From Silene latifolia (lineage: Eukaryota > Streptophyta > Magnoliopsida > Caryophyllales > Caryophyllaceae), in NCBI RefSeq assembly GCF_048544455.1, contig NC_133528.1:46894002-46958001 (forward strand): a DNA stretch of 64,000 bases, written 5' to 3'. Each line of letters starts with the position of its first letter. Position 1 is the first letter of the stretch. A model generated the notes under the pieces. It was given only the letters and a program-made list of their open reading frames with translations. It ran no database searches and was not told where the DNA came from. A program made the position numbers and the translations under genes. Below are positions 15,973-28,942 of this stretch, in pieces.

Positions 15973-17760
15973 CATGAGAATGTGTCCGCAATCTAATATG
16001 GTAATCGTTTCAAAACCACAAGTCAAAACATTCAAATGCAAGCATGAAAAAGAAGTCATATGGGTAAGAAGAAGGCAAATAAGTAGTGGGTAAGAAAGGG
16101 GAACAAATGTTTTATGGTATGTGGAGCTAAGTCAAGGTAGTAACAACCATATGCAAGGATGCTCAATTCCCAAAACAATTCCCAAAAATTTCGATACAAA
16201 TCTAAGAATGCTCTCCAAAATATATGAATAAGACATGAGAGCTTCTTACACCAACTTCTTCTTCTCTTTCAAAATACAAACCATGTTTCTCTTTTTCATT
16301 TCATGCTTTTTCTTTCTTTCTCATCTTTTCTTTTCAATTCATTTCCATCATTTTTTTTTCATTTTTTCATTTTTCTTTTTTCTTTCATTTTTTTTCAATT
16401 CTTCTTCTTTTCTCATTTCTTTTCTCCAAGAGCATTAAAACCAAGCTCACAATGATATTTAAAGATAGAACAAATCCCAAATGAGCACCCAAATACAACT
16501 AATCAAAGCTACTAGTTCAACAAGGTATGCATTTTTTATATGTAGCTAAGGATAAATTTTGTGAAGGGGTTCAAAAAGGCAAATATAATCATGTGAATGG
16601 CTCCAAAATGCTAACAACAAATGAATGGAATGCTTATAAAGAGATGAAATCAAGACCATAATTGTGCGTTATTGATGTAACACACACCATAAGGAGACCT
16701 ACACTCACCTAAGTGAGACCGGAAATGGAATGTACCGGCCTAGGAGGCTCTACCTTACCATATTGTGGCTTGCCAAAAGTCAAGATCAAGCCTGATGGTT
16801 CAATTTTCATCTTCCACCTACTATGTCAAGACATCCCAATGTAGCAATTATCTATCAAATAAGAATAAATTATTAGCTATAAGCTATCATTAGGATAAGC
16901 AAGAGGGCAAAAGAGCATTTTTATGACAAAAGTAGGCTATAAGCAAGCAAAAACACACAATTTTCTCAAAAATTTTAGATTTTTCTAAATGCAAATGCCC
17001 CCCCCCCCCCCTCCAAAGCTAAACACAACATTGTCCTCAATGTGTCAACATGTAAATCACCCAACAAAACCATAAAAAATGGCTCAAAACACATAAACAA
17101 GTAGGACAAGAGGTCATATTTAATGGGTTGCGAGAAATTAAACTAAAGTGCAATGTAAAGAACACTTACTAGACTAGCTAGCCTCCCCCCAAGCTAGAAC
17201 GTATACGGGAGACTTTTCTATTCATCAATAATTCAAGAAAAGGACCAAAAATTGAAAGTTTGATGAAGGAATGATGTTTACAAGTGATTCGGCAATTTTA
17301 TAATTTTTTTTTTCGGAAAAAGTTGCGTCCCCGATCGGGGTTGACCGAGTTTAGACCGATTTTGACTTTTTCTCTTATTTCTTATTTTCGTCCCGTTGTT
17401 GAAAGTTACGACCCTGAACGGGGTTTCTGGCATGGGGAAGCGTACATTTCCTCATGGAGACTCCTTTTCTCCATTTTTCACCTACAAATCACAAAAATAA
17501 ACACCGTCAAGTCTATTAATTTATTCCTAATTCTAAGAAAAACATTAAATTGCGGAAAAGTAAAAATAAAAGCAAACAAAAGCTTGGGTTGCCTCCCAAG
17601 AAGCGCAAATTTTAATTCTTGCTAGACTCCTATTTTTCGAACGTTGCGGCCTTCGTCCTCCTTAAAAAACAAGTCAAAGCCCTTAAAAGCTGATCATATA
17701 CCTGTGCATGGGCAATACAAAAGCATATATACGCAATTGATCAGATTAACGCATAAAAGA
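15973..17760 (-). other. Internal noncoding region of the Athila-like element
   Basis: No ORF with known domains. On the minus strand it has motifs common in Athila-like internal regions, such as TTGGGAGGCAACCCAAGC near 17590 and AGCTTGGGGGGAGG near 17190. A pyrimidine-rich stretch lies at 16235-16438, and a run of 13-14 C residues at about 16989. These are likely part of the long 3' internal region between gag and the polypurine tract. Confidence 0.55.
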
Positions 17761-18111
17761 TCAAAAGATAAGAATGAAAAATCTTATCAAATGCGTAGGA
17801 TAGGCTTCAAAAACAACAACCGTATTACTCCACTCGTCAGCAAGAGATGGAACGTCATGCTTAAGACCATGAAATAAATTGTTAGTGCACAAATTATCAT
17901 CATATATGGTCTCAAATTGGTGGCATGAAGAATCAAGAAGGTGAGTCTCATTGGAAATGGTCGGTTCTTCCCACGTATCCTCGATGGGCTCATCACGAAG
18001 TCCCGCATCTACCACAATTGGGTCAACTATATCCTCCGTGAAAGGTTTCCCAAAGGTTTCCAAAGGCTTGGGTGTAACCCTATCCGTGTCATTAAAATCG
18101 GGCCCAACAAC
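17761..18111 (-). pseudogene. 3' part of the Athila-like gag-like ORF, cut by Copia insertion
   Basis: This is the C-terminal part of the ORF that begins at 27444. The Copia element 18112-26809 separates the two parts, with duplication ACAAC at 18107-18111 and 26810-26814. Counting from 27444, the left part gives exactly 210 codons up to the duplication, and the reading continues in frame here for about 116 codons. The C-terminal part is acidic (for example EDIVDPIVVDAG) and has no recognisable enzymatic motif, so this is not a pol region. Confidence 0.75.
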
Positions 18112-19364
18112 TGTTGGAATATGTGTCCTCCGACAATAATGCGATCACGACTGTTGATCATGATGATCACATGTTTAAATCTCATTTTAAAGAATACAAT
18201 TGGGAAGTAATTTTTACTGTCAACTGGTCAACATATATCGGTAATGATTGGCTGACTAGAGTTTGACATTACTGTTGTGCGACGGTGGTGATCAGTTGAC
18301 CCCCTAGGTCATACCTATAGGGCAACACTCTTAATTGATCATTTAATTAATCGTATAACGTTACGAGTTAATTAAATTACTTGAAAATTGACGGACGATT
18401 TTGGAAGTAAAATTTACGTATCACATTGAAATTTGATTAAATGAGATACGGTCTGAGTAATTGAATTGTATCATTACTCAGATGAAATTATTGTTTAAGG
18501 AAACAATTAAATTGAATGAATTATTATAAATACAATTTATTGTGATTTATAAATTGGTAAAATATTTTTGGTACAAGTGATTATGAATTACTAAGTCGAT
18601 TTTTGTATATGACGTATTTTTATTAATACGTTGATTTTTAATATGTTAAAAATACATAACAAATTTATGTAACATATGACATGTGACATATTGACAAATT
18701 GACAAAAATAATATGGAATCCATATTATCTAATGTACCGAAATTAAGAGGGGTTTAAGCTAAATATTGTGTTTATATTATAAGTGGTAAACATAATGATT
18801 ACTTGCTTTAGTAGCCATGCAACCCTAATTTACCTTGTGAAGATAAACAAGTGCGTGCATTGGCTCCCTTAATGCCCCCCCCTACCACCCGGTTTTTGAG
18901 AGTTTTCCTCTTATTTTATCTAATATACACAAAATGTTTTGTGTGATAAATTCATTCTTCATTTTTCTAATTCTTTGAGTTTTAGAGAGATAAAAAGCTC
19001 CCATTCTTCCTCCTCCCAAAACCGAAAATATTAAGTGTTCCATAATATTTTTGGGTCAATTTTCTACAAAATTAATATTATCTAGTATTCATAGTATTAA
19101 TTTTAATTAAGAGTAAGCTTTGGGTATAAATCCTTGGGAGAGATCCTACACTTGGGTCTTAGTTCATCCAAAAGGGAAAGCTCAAGAACAAGAGAGAAAG
19201 GTGATCTCTCTTGTGCCCATTAAACCGAAAATCACAATGTAAGAACAATGTTTCTTCCTTATTTTGTTTTAATGTTTGCATGCATAAGATCAATCATTAA
19301 TTTTATGACAAATTAAATTAAAACTTATATGAATATGTAAGTATATAGATCTACTTTTCCATCA
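18112..19364 (+). repeat. 5' LTR of the Copia element
   Basis: About 1.25 kb. It is almost identical to 25538-26809, apart from a few indels near 18215-18300 and near 18895. Confidence 0.93.
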
Positions 19365-19365
19365 A

Positions 19366-19379
19366 TCGGTATCAAGAGC
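19366..19379 (+). other. Primer binding site, iMet type, imperfect
   Basis: TCGGTATCAAGAGC follows the 5' LTR. It differs from the canonical TGGTATCAGAGC by a substitution and an extra A. Confidence 0.75.
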
Positions 19380-21577
19380 TATGGTTGTTTGCATGCAAAT
19401 CGGTTAAAAGTTTTTCCGAGTTATAAAGATTAACATATAAAACTTGTAAAATTTGTGTTATTATGATATATCACGAAATTAATTCATGCATGTTAAAATT
19501 TATGGTCCTAAAATGTTTTAGGATATTTTGGTTAAATTTACGGATTTTTATTGTTCATATTATACAATAATGGCATTTAAATGTGATTTTATGAGTAAAA
19601 ATGTCATTTTCGGTCTAAAATTAGCTATACTTCGAATTTTCCAGTGATTTTTGGATATGTTGTCACATATATTATTTTGAGATAACCTGTAAATTTTCAT
19701 AAATTTTTGGACTTCTTATGCTCGAAAAATGGATTTTTCATTATTAAATTCGGATTTAGGTAAAAAAATAGGTTAATATGAGATAAATTTCGAATCTGGT
19801 CATATAAATTTAGTATGTTATCACATGCAATTTTACAAGATGTTTGTAAAATAATGGGCTATAATGAAGTCTTTTTGCATGATTTATGGATTTTTGAAGA
19901 AAAATAGCATAAATAGTGACATTATTAGTGAAAAATTAATAAAACATAATCTATGACTAAGGAAAAACGTTATATGTTGCATTTTATTATCGTTTTCAGA
20001 TCTAAAATTGAAAAGTTAATGAATATAATTTTTTCCATGTTTTTATGATTATTTTATTAAAAACCAATAAACCGCAACATTGTTTTTCCGGAAAAATTTT
20101 CGAAATTTTTAACCTAAAATTTTGAATATTATGAGTGTCATGGTATTTTTCCAGAATGTTCATGAGTTTAAATTTCAAATTTTGAATTTATTTGAAATTT
20201 TGTGATTTATTTGAAGTTTATAGCTTATTTTTGTAATTTTTAGTCCATTAATGAACAATTTTATAAATATGAGTTAATTATGGTCAAATTATTAGTGAAG
20301 ACTAAATTTTGAGTCCTAAGAGGTTAGGGTAATTAACTTATGCATAAATATGAATTTATGTAATAAACGATATTGGCTAATTAAAGGCGATTTAGCATAA
20401 AATTGGGCATGTTCATACATATTATAATGCTGCATTTTTCTTTATGATTGTCATAATTTTAATTTATGTAATTTTGAATTATGTAATTTTACTTAGTATG
20501 GCCTTAGATTTTAATTGGTATTTCCCGAAATGTATGGGAATATCGATTTGGTTGTAATTTTATTGTGATCTCGTATCACCGTATTGTAATTTAATAGATT
20601 TATTTTATTTTAGTTACAAATGTATAATAAGAAATTATGTAATTTATTATGTAATTTTATTCATTCCGGAGTTCCCAAAGACGGATTTCTTCAAGAATGG
20701 CGATACATAAAGACGGTGTTACCTCGAGATGCGTGTCACAACCGAAGTTCAAGGGACCAATGGAGTTGATTTCCGAATATGTAATAGTTAAATAGTTTTT
20801 CTATTTTAGGAAAGGCCATACTAGGATTTATTTATTTTTATGCTTGCATTTTATTTTATGTCGCATGCATCGCTAAATCGCCATAACTAAAACATGCATC
20901 TTTTTCATCGAGTTAATCGACCGTGTCAATTAAAATTATCGTAGTTCACCGCTTTAGTTCACTTAAAACGTGATAGATAATGAATTGACATGACCTCTCG
21001 CTAAAACAATCAATTGAGACATAGCCTTACCAAATAGTAGAAACCATGAAAACCTATTTCGCGAGGGAGTGCACTCGGCTACCCCGGGGTACAAACCTTG
21101 TTACGTAGGGGAAGTGGGTGATAAATGTCTATCCACCGAATTCATGTTGATAAGGGTTTCATCGGCTACCCCGTGCCTAAGTTAATGTGGGTTTGGATAA
21201 TGGACACATTTATTCGAAATTTGGATTGAACTCAACAAAAGTTATTGATAAGGGTTTCATCGGCTACCCCGTGCCCTTGTTGATGTGTTTTGGGCTATAG
21301 ATAAACATTAGAGTAATTTTATCGACCAAGAGTCTAAAAGTAGAATCGATTAAAAGGTTAATCCACCGAGTTATATTGATAAGGGTTTCATCGGCTACCC
21401 CGTGCCTAAGTTGATATGAATTTGGGTCTTGGAATCATTTATCTAGTTGGGTAGAGGTCACTAGAAAAATGCATAAAACTTGTTTAAATCATACATTTTA
21501 CGAGTATTATTATTAAAACGACATTTGTTTTACTCCTTATATTTTGTTTTGTAGACCACTTCTTTTTCTCATAACAA
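19380..21577 (+). other. Long 5' leader of the Copia element with three 31-bp repeats
   Basis: The 2.2 kb between primer site and gag have no ORF. A 31-bp unit, TTGATAAGGG...CCCCGTGCC, occurs at 21147-21177, 21245-21275 and 21376-21406. A partial relative (CTCGGCTACCCCGG) lies near 21075. The position directly upstream of gag is where packaging or translation signals of LTR elements lie. Confidence 0.7.
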
Positions 21578-22603
21578 ATGGCAACACCAACACCAAACGC
21601 CACACCTCTCGCTAATACTTCTTGGCTCCGATCCTTCATGGATCGATGTAAACTTGAAAAGAATGGGTCAAATTTCTCCGATTGGGATGCCCAACTCAAA
21701 TTGGCCGCCCAAGGTGACGACAAGCTTCGTTACCTTACCGAGGCCTCTCCACCCGAACCTACTACTAGGTCGACCGCCGCCACTAGGGAAGCATATGAGG
21801 CTTACCAAAAGGAGTCCGCCGCAATGAAAAATGTCTTGATATTTGCGATGGAGGCGGACCTCCAAAGGAGAGCCTTTAAAATGGGCAATGCTAATGAGAT
21901 TTACTCCAAGCTTGTGACAATGTTTTCACAAACTCCGCGGATCGTCCAATATGAGGCGGCCGCGGGATTCTTTGATCTCGACTTCAAAGAGGGCCAAAAG
22001 GTTAGCCCTCATGTGCTCAAACTCATGGAGCTTGTTGAGACCTTGAAAATTCAAAAGGTTGAAATCCCCAAAGAACTCATTGTAGATAGGATTCTACACT
22101 CCTTGTCCAAAGTCAAAGCATATGTTCAATTCCAGGTGAATTTTAACATGCAAGACAAGGATATGTCTCTAGAAGAATTGCACAAGTTACTTGTGCAAGC
22201 CGAGAGGGACATGGGGTTAAATGTGAACCCACCAAAAGATGTGCTTAACATAAGCACTAAGAGTAAGGGGAAGTTCAAGAAGAATGGGTGGAAGGGTAAG
22301 AAGCAAACTCCCACATTCACCAAAGCTAAGACTTGTGAAGCTAGCACTTCAAAAATCAAGAAGGGTCCTCTTGATAAATGCCATTATTGTAATGGTATGG
22401 GACATTGGAAAAGAAATTGTTCCAAATACCTTGGTGATATTAAGGCTGGAAAGATTACTCCAGTAGGTAAATGACTATCCTTCTTTTATGTTTCTAATTC
22501 AACTATGGTATTATGATGCAAAGTTGTGATAATGTATCTCCCTTTTTATTTGTAAATAGGGCCTCCACCAAGTAAAGACAAGGGAAAGGAAAAGCAAGCA
22601 TGA
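21578..22603 (+). CDS. Copia gag, with a small 3' intron
   Basis: Codes for the capsid/nucleocapsid protein of a virus-like particle. The ATG at 21578 opens MATPTPNATPL. The N-terminal half has the UBN2/gag pattern (SNFSDWDAQLKLAAQ, near residues 31-45), followed by the gag helices (YSKLVTMFSQT). A basic linker, KSKGKFKKNGWKGKK, leads to the zinc knuckle CHYCNGMGHWKRNC near residue 270. Unspliced reading stops at 22474. A GTAAAT...AAATAG intron (22467-22559, 93 bp) would instead join GTAG to GG and extend the frame by PPPSKDKGKEKQA to a stop at 22601. The frame is otherwise intact. The splice sites are inferred from sequence only; no pol follows either form. Confidence 0.88.
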
Positions 22604-25537
22604 GAAACCATCAAGAAGCTAGGGATAGCTTTCATGGAGCTTTACTTTTCATTGTCTTATTTTAAATTATGTTTTGGATTTTAGAACCTTAAGTTTCCGT
22701 GTTCAACATGGAAAGGTATTTTGGATAATGGGTTGTATTTGGATAATGGTGACTTGGTTTGCAACCCAAGTCACCCGTTTTATCATTTTATCCTTTTGTT
22801 CTAAAATTCATGTTTAAATGCTTGTTCTTAGAAACATATAACTTAAAGTGATCTAATAGACAAATATAATGACCGGTTTCATTATATGTCCACATGCTTA
22901 AGGCTTGTGTATGATCATTTATAAAGCGATTTTGAGTCTATGAACTCTCTTAAAGGTATGTCAATCACCAAGTACACATATGAAATCTAAAACTATTAGT
23001 CAATCTATGAGATAGTTCTCCTTATAACTTCAATATCATTATTTGTGTCTCATATGCTATCTTTGAATCTATAGTGTATTTATTCTAAAGATAGAGTGGG
23101 AGAAAAATGAGGACACATCATACGAGACAAGATAAAAATTGTGTACTTGTGTAAATAAAGATCTACGCAAGAAAGAATGATTTGAATGAAGGTATATCTA
23201 TTTACATAGTATACCAAATAGATGAGATCTATGGTCTCAAGTAAGTTCTATATAACAAAAGAGACCAAGTGAAGTAATCGAAAGAACATATTCTTATGAT
23301 AACTACACAAGGAGACCAAAAGAAAGTTTTGGAAGAAAAATGACTAATGTAAAGTCTTAACAAGTTTTTGACTAAGTTCTACATGATAAATTTTGACCAA
23401 TAGTTTTAACCTTGAGATTTACTTAAGAGCCTAAATGAATCACAGTAACATACTAGTTATGATCGAGTTGCAAAGATTGATATACCGATATCTTCAATGG
23501 CCAAGTTTTAACCACACAAATGTCATTGCTTAACCTCATTATGAAATGGTTAAACCTCCTTCCGAAAGGGTATTTCGAAGGACGTGTTCTAGATATTATT
23601 TATATTTGAATAATGACATTGCTACACATCATTATGACATGAGTGTGTTAGAGATTTAAAATCTCTTTCCGTAAGGTTAAAATGAGACCTCTTCGAAATA
23701 GGTATTTTGAAGGGATATGATGAGAACATATATGGTTTTATCTTAATAACTTGGCAATGCAATTTATATTTCAATTCTTGAAAAGTTTCGATTGAGAAGT
23801 CAATTTCGAAATATGTGGAATTGAGTGGGAGTTAGGAAATTATCATGTGAAGACATGGAATTTAGTGGGAGCTATCATCCTTTGAATGTTTACAACTCAC
23901 CACTCATTAAAGAATGACGAGCTAACACCTTCTTTCATAGAGGAAGTTTTGAGTTTTCAATTCTGGATGAATTTGGACTATGATGAATCCAATTACGACA
24001 AGAAATATTGGACTAGTATTAAGAAATACACATCATATCAACATACACATAGGATATTCATATAGATGAAAATGGAATTGCCATTAGCAGTCATGGTCGT
24101 TCATTGAACCTATAAATGGTTGATCTCATGATTATTAGTAACTAATATTTCCGCCATTAGAATAATCATGCACATGTCCAATAGTGAATCATATGCATAA
24201 GAGCATGATGATTCATTGGTAAGCCACAATAGAAACGTCATGAATTCTCGAGTAGAATCCGATGAGCGATTTCGGTGTTTGTCAGAATGCTCTTATATGT
24301 GTCAAGAGGTTGCGCATATTAATGGAAATCCGAGCACATGTAAGGATTTATGAGAATCCTAAATCTTTCAAGCCTAGAAAGATAAATAAGAAGTTACTCA
24401 AAACTAATCTTTCCTAACTATGCTAGGACTTGTGAGAAGTGCTAGGCCAATCGTCTTGGCAAATTGTTGCAAGACTCTACAAAACATGTACCTAGTACAT
24501 TGTGTGTGGATGGAGTACTTGATCAGTACAAGTTATATCATTCACCACAAATTCGTTCGTTATGTGATAATCGATAAGAAAGTTCTTTCAAGATAAAGAA
24601 CCAAAACCGAGGTCGGGAACCTTGATGTGTACTTGGTAAGGTTCATGCCATGAGAGAGAACATGAATGTAAAGGAAAATGCAAGTGTAAGAAGTTTAAAC
24701 ACATGGACACATGGCATGTTAAACTTCTATTGCAATCAATAAGTGTTTACACTTACGATATACATCACAAGGTTGTAATATGATATTGACTACCCGAGTG
24801 TGATGTCGACATTTGTCGTTTGAGTTATTATTAACTCACCTTGTACATTGTTATATCCAAACGGGTTGTGGAGACAATTGAACCCCGTTAAAGTGAACAT
24901 GGATTAACATTGTATTTGCCCATAGTTACTTACATGAGGTGACGTCTCGAAGTGACTAGAGTGTGATGCGATTGATGGCAAGTTCAAGTGCCATAGAGTC
25001 ATGTGAGATGACTAGTCGATCACATAGGCAGACTGTTAGGAACATTTTGTCAGGCCTAATGACCGCTTATAGTGTTCTGGCAAATTTATATAGCCTGGTC
25101 GTGGCGAGAGCTGCTATAGTATTCGAATGAGTCAATTCTTTTGACTAAATACAATTCACCTAAGATGGCACAATTTCAGATTAACTTTGATTTGTGTTAC
25201 TACGACCTTCGTAAATGGGGTCAAATGGGCACATTTTGGGTTATGATGGCTGTGGCTAGTTGAAGGGAATGAGTGCGAGAGGAATTGTCCACCCCTAGTC
25301 AGGGTTATAACAATATCTCAGGGCCACTCGAGGAGTAATGAACTGGAAATGCGTGGCCACGCTCGGAAGGTATCTATGATAGATAAATCCGGTCAATCAA
25401 TTATTCTCCAGATCGAAGAAACCACTCTCGATATGATCACTTGCAAGTACGACCTGAAAGACACCTTGCATTGAGTGGGAGATAGTAATAGGACAAGAGA
25501 ATTGGTGACGCACACTTGTCGAGGACAAGTGGGAGAT
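22604..25537 (+). other. Noncoding 3' internal region of the Copia element
   Basis: 2.9 kb without a pol ORF or recognisable RT/integrase motif in any frame. It ends in the polypurine tract GGACAAGTGGGAGA (25522-25537). Confidence 0.75.
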
Positions 25538-26809
25538 TGTTGGAATATGTGTCCTCCGACAATAATGCGATCACGACTGTTGATCATGATGATCACATGT
25601 TTAAATCTCATTTTAAAGAATACAATTGGGAAGTAATTTTTTATCGTCAATGGTCAACATATATCGGTAATGATTGGTGACTAGAGTTTGACATTCTTCG
25701 TCTGTCGTGCGACGGTGGTGATCGATTGACCCCTAGGTCATACCTATAGGGCAACACTCTTAATTGATCAATTAATTAATCGTATAACGTTACGAGTTAA
25801 TTAAATTACTTGAAAATTGACGGACGATTTTGGAAGTAAAATTTACGTATCACATTGAAATTTGATTAAATGAGATACGGTCTGAGTAATTGAATTGTAT
25901 CATTACTCAGATGAAATTATTGTTTAAGGAAACAATTAAATTGAATGAATTATTATAAATACAATTTATTGTGATTTATAAATTGGTAAAATATTTTTGG
26001 TACAAGTGATTATGAATTACTAAGTCGATTTTTGTATATGACGTATTTTTATTAATACGTTGATTTTTAATATGTTAAAAATACATAACAAATTTATGTA
26101 ACATATGACATGTGACATATTGACAAATTGACAAAAATAATATGGAATCCATATTATCTAATGTACCGAAATTAAGAGGGGTTTAAGCTAAATTTTGTGT
26201 TTATATTACAAGTGGTAAACATAATGATTACTTGCTTTAGTAGCCATGCAACCCTAGTTTACCTTGTGAAGATAAACAAGTGCATGCATTGGATCCCTTA
26301 ATGCCCCCCCTACCACCCGATTTTTTAGAGAGGAAAAACCATTTGGTTTTTCCTCTTATTTTATCTAATATACACAAAATGTTTTGTGTGATAAATTCAT
26401 TCTTCATTTTTCTAATTCTTTGAGTTTTAGAGAGATAAAAAGCTCTCATTCTTCCTCCTCCCAAAACCGAAAATATTAAGTGTTCCATAATATTTTTGGG
26501 TCAATTTTCTACAAAATTCATATTATCTAGTATTCATAGTATTAATTTTAATTAAGAGTAAGCTTTGGGTATAAATCCTTAGGAGAAATCCTACACTTGG
26601 GTCTTAGTTCATCCAAAAGGGAAAGCTCAAGAACAAGAGAGAAAGGTGATGTCTCTTGTGCCCATTAAACCGAAAATCACAATGTAAGAACAATGTTTCT
26701 TCCTTATTTTGTTTTAATGTTTGCATGCATAAGATCAATCATTAATTTTATGACAAATTAAATTAAAACTTATATGAATATGTAAGTATATAGATCTACT
26801 TTTCCATCA
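25538..26809 (+). repeat. 3' LTR of the Copia element
   Basis: About 1.27 kb direct repeat of the 5' LTR. It contains a short inverted-repeat insertion-like difference (AAAACC/GGTTTT) near 26330. Confidence 0.93.
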
Positions 26810-26814
26810 ACAAC

Positions 26815-27444
26815 ATCTATGTCATGGGTGTCATCTACTACAAGGTCAATGTCATTAACATGAGTCTCTAAGTCGTTAATTGGAGTGATGTTAAGGGGAA
26901 TTTCAAAAGAAAAATTATGACCATCATCATTGTCTTCCAATAATTCTAAATTATTATGGGCAAAAGACTCACCTTGGGAAGGTGGAAGAGTAGAAACTTC
27001 GATAAATCGCTCATTTTCTTCTCGTATTTCTGTCAGCACGTCTTCGAGCCTTTTTAAGGAACGGGCTTTAGACGCTTGTTGCTCCAAATAAACTTGAGTA
27101 AGCATTTTGAGCTCCTCTGCGACACGCCTTAAATTTTCTTGGCGAGCTACTTCTCGACATTGGTCGGCCATGAACCTTAGGAAAACCCAATGCTCCTCCG
27201 CACTCTTGTAGTAAAGACTCTCACAACTCATGTAAAGAGCCAAATCACGGGACTCGGAATCCATTCCGTCAAGCACAACCTGACTCAATTCATATTCATT
27301 GTAAATGAATCCAAAAGAAGCAATAAGATTAACGTATTCGTCAAATTGGGACAAATAGTCATGAAAGAGTTGGTTTTGTTGTTGCAGGAAAGGAAATACA
27401 CCCATTGGACGGATATGAGGATCCCTTTGAGATAGTTTTACCAC
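26815..27444 (-). pseudogene. 5' part of the Athila-like gag-like ORF
   Basis: Begins with ATG at 27444, about 115 bp after the primer site. The N-terminal 100 residues have the retrotransposon gag pattern: a FLQQQNQLFHDYLSQFDEYV segment, then YELSQVVLDGMDSESRDLAL and a C-terminal helix EEHWVFLRFMADQ. Residues about 110-150 are charged and probably coiled coil (REVARQENLRRVAEELKML), followed by an acidic tail. No zinc knuckle, protease or RT follows. The ORF was open when the Copia element entered it. It probably codes for a structural protein of a non-autonomous element, but I cannot rule out a fragment of a longer, lost polyprotein. Confidence 0.75.
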
Positions 27445-27560
27445 CTGAAAAAAGCACTAAAACTACAATAAAACCGTGAGAAAGATCCCAAGAAACAAGT
27501 GTTCCCTGGGACAAAATAAAACAAGATAAAATTCAACAACTAATAACAAACAAAAATGTC

Positions 27561-27578
27561 TCCCCGGCAACGGCGCCA
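27561..27578 (-). other. Primer binding site, tRNA-Asp type
   Basis: The minus strand reads TGGCGCCGTTGCCGGGGA a few bases inside the 5' LTR. This is the common primer site of Athila and related plant LTR elements. Confidence 0.8.
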
Positions 27579-27583
27579 AAATT

Positions 27584-28942
27584 TGATAGGCTATCGCACA
27601 CCTATGCAAAAATAAATACCCTAGACACAAATGAATGTAGTACGTAGGAGTCAAATCAACAGAGAGACGGTAGTTGTTAATTAATTATTATGGAGTGAAT
27701 TTTATCTTGAGTCGATGCGGTTGATTGAGTTGATTTATGTTGATGGAAAAACAATAATAAACAAAGAGTCTAGGGAAGTCGGATCACACATGCAAATATA
27801 TGTAAATGCTTTATGTCAAACTCGGATTAGATAGTAATGATAATTGTTTAGGCTTAAAGACACCCTCCTCTCGATATTAGTGTCAACCATAGAACGGGTC
27901 CTAACAATCTCTCGATATGGCTAGGTCATCTACTAAGACATACTTGGTCTAATTTATTTTTGTGCCTCTCTACTTATAAAAACGAATTAACAAATTTAAT
28001 CTAAGATAATGGCCAATAATCAAAGATTAATAATAAGGTACAAGCATGTTATAGAAACTATTATGTGATCACTAAGCATCCTAATTTATCATGTTACAAA
28101 TATTTTTTATGCATGGCTCCCTTTATCCTAGACAAGATATACTACTCTTGTATTATGTAAATTAAGCTAATGATGAACAAAATGATAAACATAATGATAA
28201 AGAAATAATACTAGAGATAAATTACCTCGACAATGGAAATGGAATTGGAATTGAAGAACAATGCAAAAGGAAATAACTTGGAAATGAAATTGTAATTTGT
28301 AATACTTAAAGGAAATGATAACAAACTAATGAAAACTAAACTACACTAAGCTAATCTAACTACTGAAGTTTAGAGAGAATTCTATGTGGAAAATGTGTGG
28401 AAAAAGGTGTGTAAGAAGTGTTGAAGTCTACACCCTTTATATAGAAAACGAGGGGTGAAACTTAAAGTAAATACAAGGGGTAAACCCCAAGTCTTTTCTC
28501 TTAACTGTTTGATTAATTACCAAAGAAATCCTAAGTGAACTATTAATACGTCTTTAATCTCCGGTTAATCACATAATTTAGCATCTCATGAGCAACCAAA
28601 GTTGAGCATCCCATGTTGAGTTTGTGTAGACTTCTTAGTTTGGGTTTCATTTGTGATTTCATTTGTGCATCAACCCACTTCACAATTCAGCATGCTTGGA
28701 CTTGTCATTTCCATAATATCCTTCCATGGTCCATCTTGCTTCCACACTTAGCCTTGTATACTAGCTCTTGCAAATTTGTTAGAAATAAGCTCCTAAAAGC
28801 TCAAGTTCCTACAAAATGTGATAAACCATGTAAAGACATCTAGAATACAATATTAGCTCATAAAACCACTAAGATTAGTGCAAATGACATGTATATTAGA
28901 GCCAAAATAAGGAGATAAAGTCTATATAAAATGCACTTATCA
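27584..28942 (-). repeat. 5' LTR of the Athila-like element
   Basis: About 1.36 kb, direct repeat of 3962-5252. It differs by small indels, including an extra stretch near 27710-27770 that the other LTR lacks, so the element is not very recent. Confidence 0.88.

Larger units (their letters stand above)
18112..26809 (+). mobile_element. Copia-type gag-only LTR retrotransposon (TR-GAG-like)
   Basis: LTRs lie at 18112-19364 and 25538-26809, starting TGTTGGAATATG and ending CCATCA, with a perfect duplication ACAAC (18107-18111 and 26810-26814). A primer site like TGGTATCAGAGC follows the 5' LTR, and the polypurine tract GGACAAGTGGGAGA precedes the 3' LTR. The only coding region is gag (21578-22603). 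The nearly 3 kb between gag and the 3' LTR hold no protease, integrase or RT motif. It therefore resembles the described class of terminal-repeat elements with only a GAG domain, mobilised by partners. The LTRs are nearly identical, so it is young. It disrupts the Athila-like gag ORF. Confidence 0.92.
3962..28942 (-). mobile_element. Athila-like, gag-only Ty3/gypsy LTR retrotransposon, with two nested elements
   Basis: LTRs lie at 27584-28942 (5' on the minus strand) and 3962-5252 (3'). They start TGATAGGCTATCGC and end ACTTATCA on the plus strand. Flanks are GATGG (3957-3961) and AATGG (28943-28947), a 5-bp duplication with one mismatch. Next to the 5' LTR is the primer site TGGCGCCGTTGCCGGGGA (plus strand 27561-27578), the tRNA-Asp-type site known from Athila-like elements. 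A purine-rich tract (minus strand of 5253-5266) precedes the 3' LTR. Only a gag-like ORF is present and no protease, RT or integrase can be found. The element therefore looks non-autonomous. A chromovirus (5546-15972) and a Copia element (18112-26809) have inserted into it. Confidence 0.85.

Noticed and set aside
16235..16438. Phe/Ser-rich ORF of 67 residues
   Set aside because: Low-complexity pyrimidine tract in a noncoding retrotransposon region.
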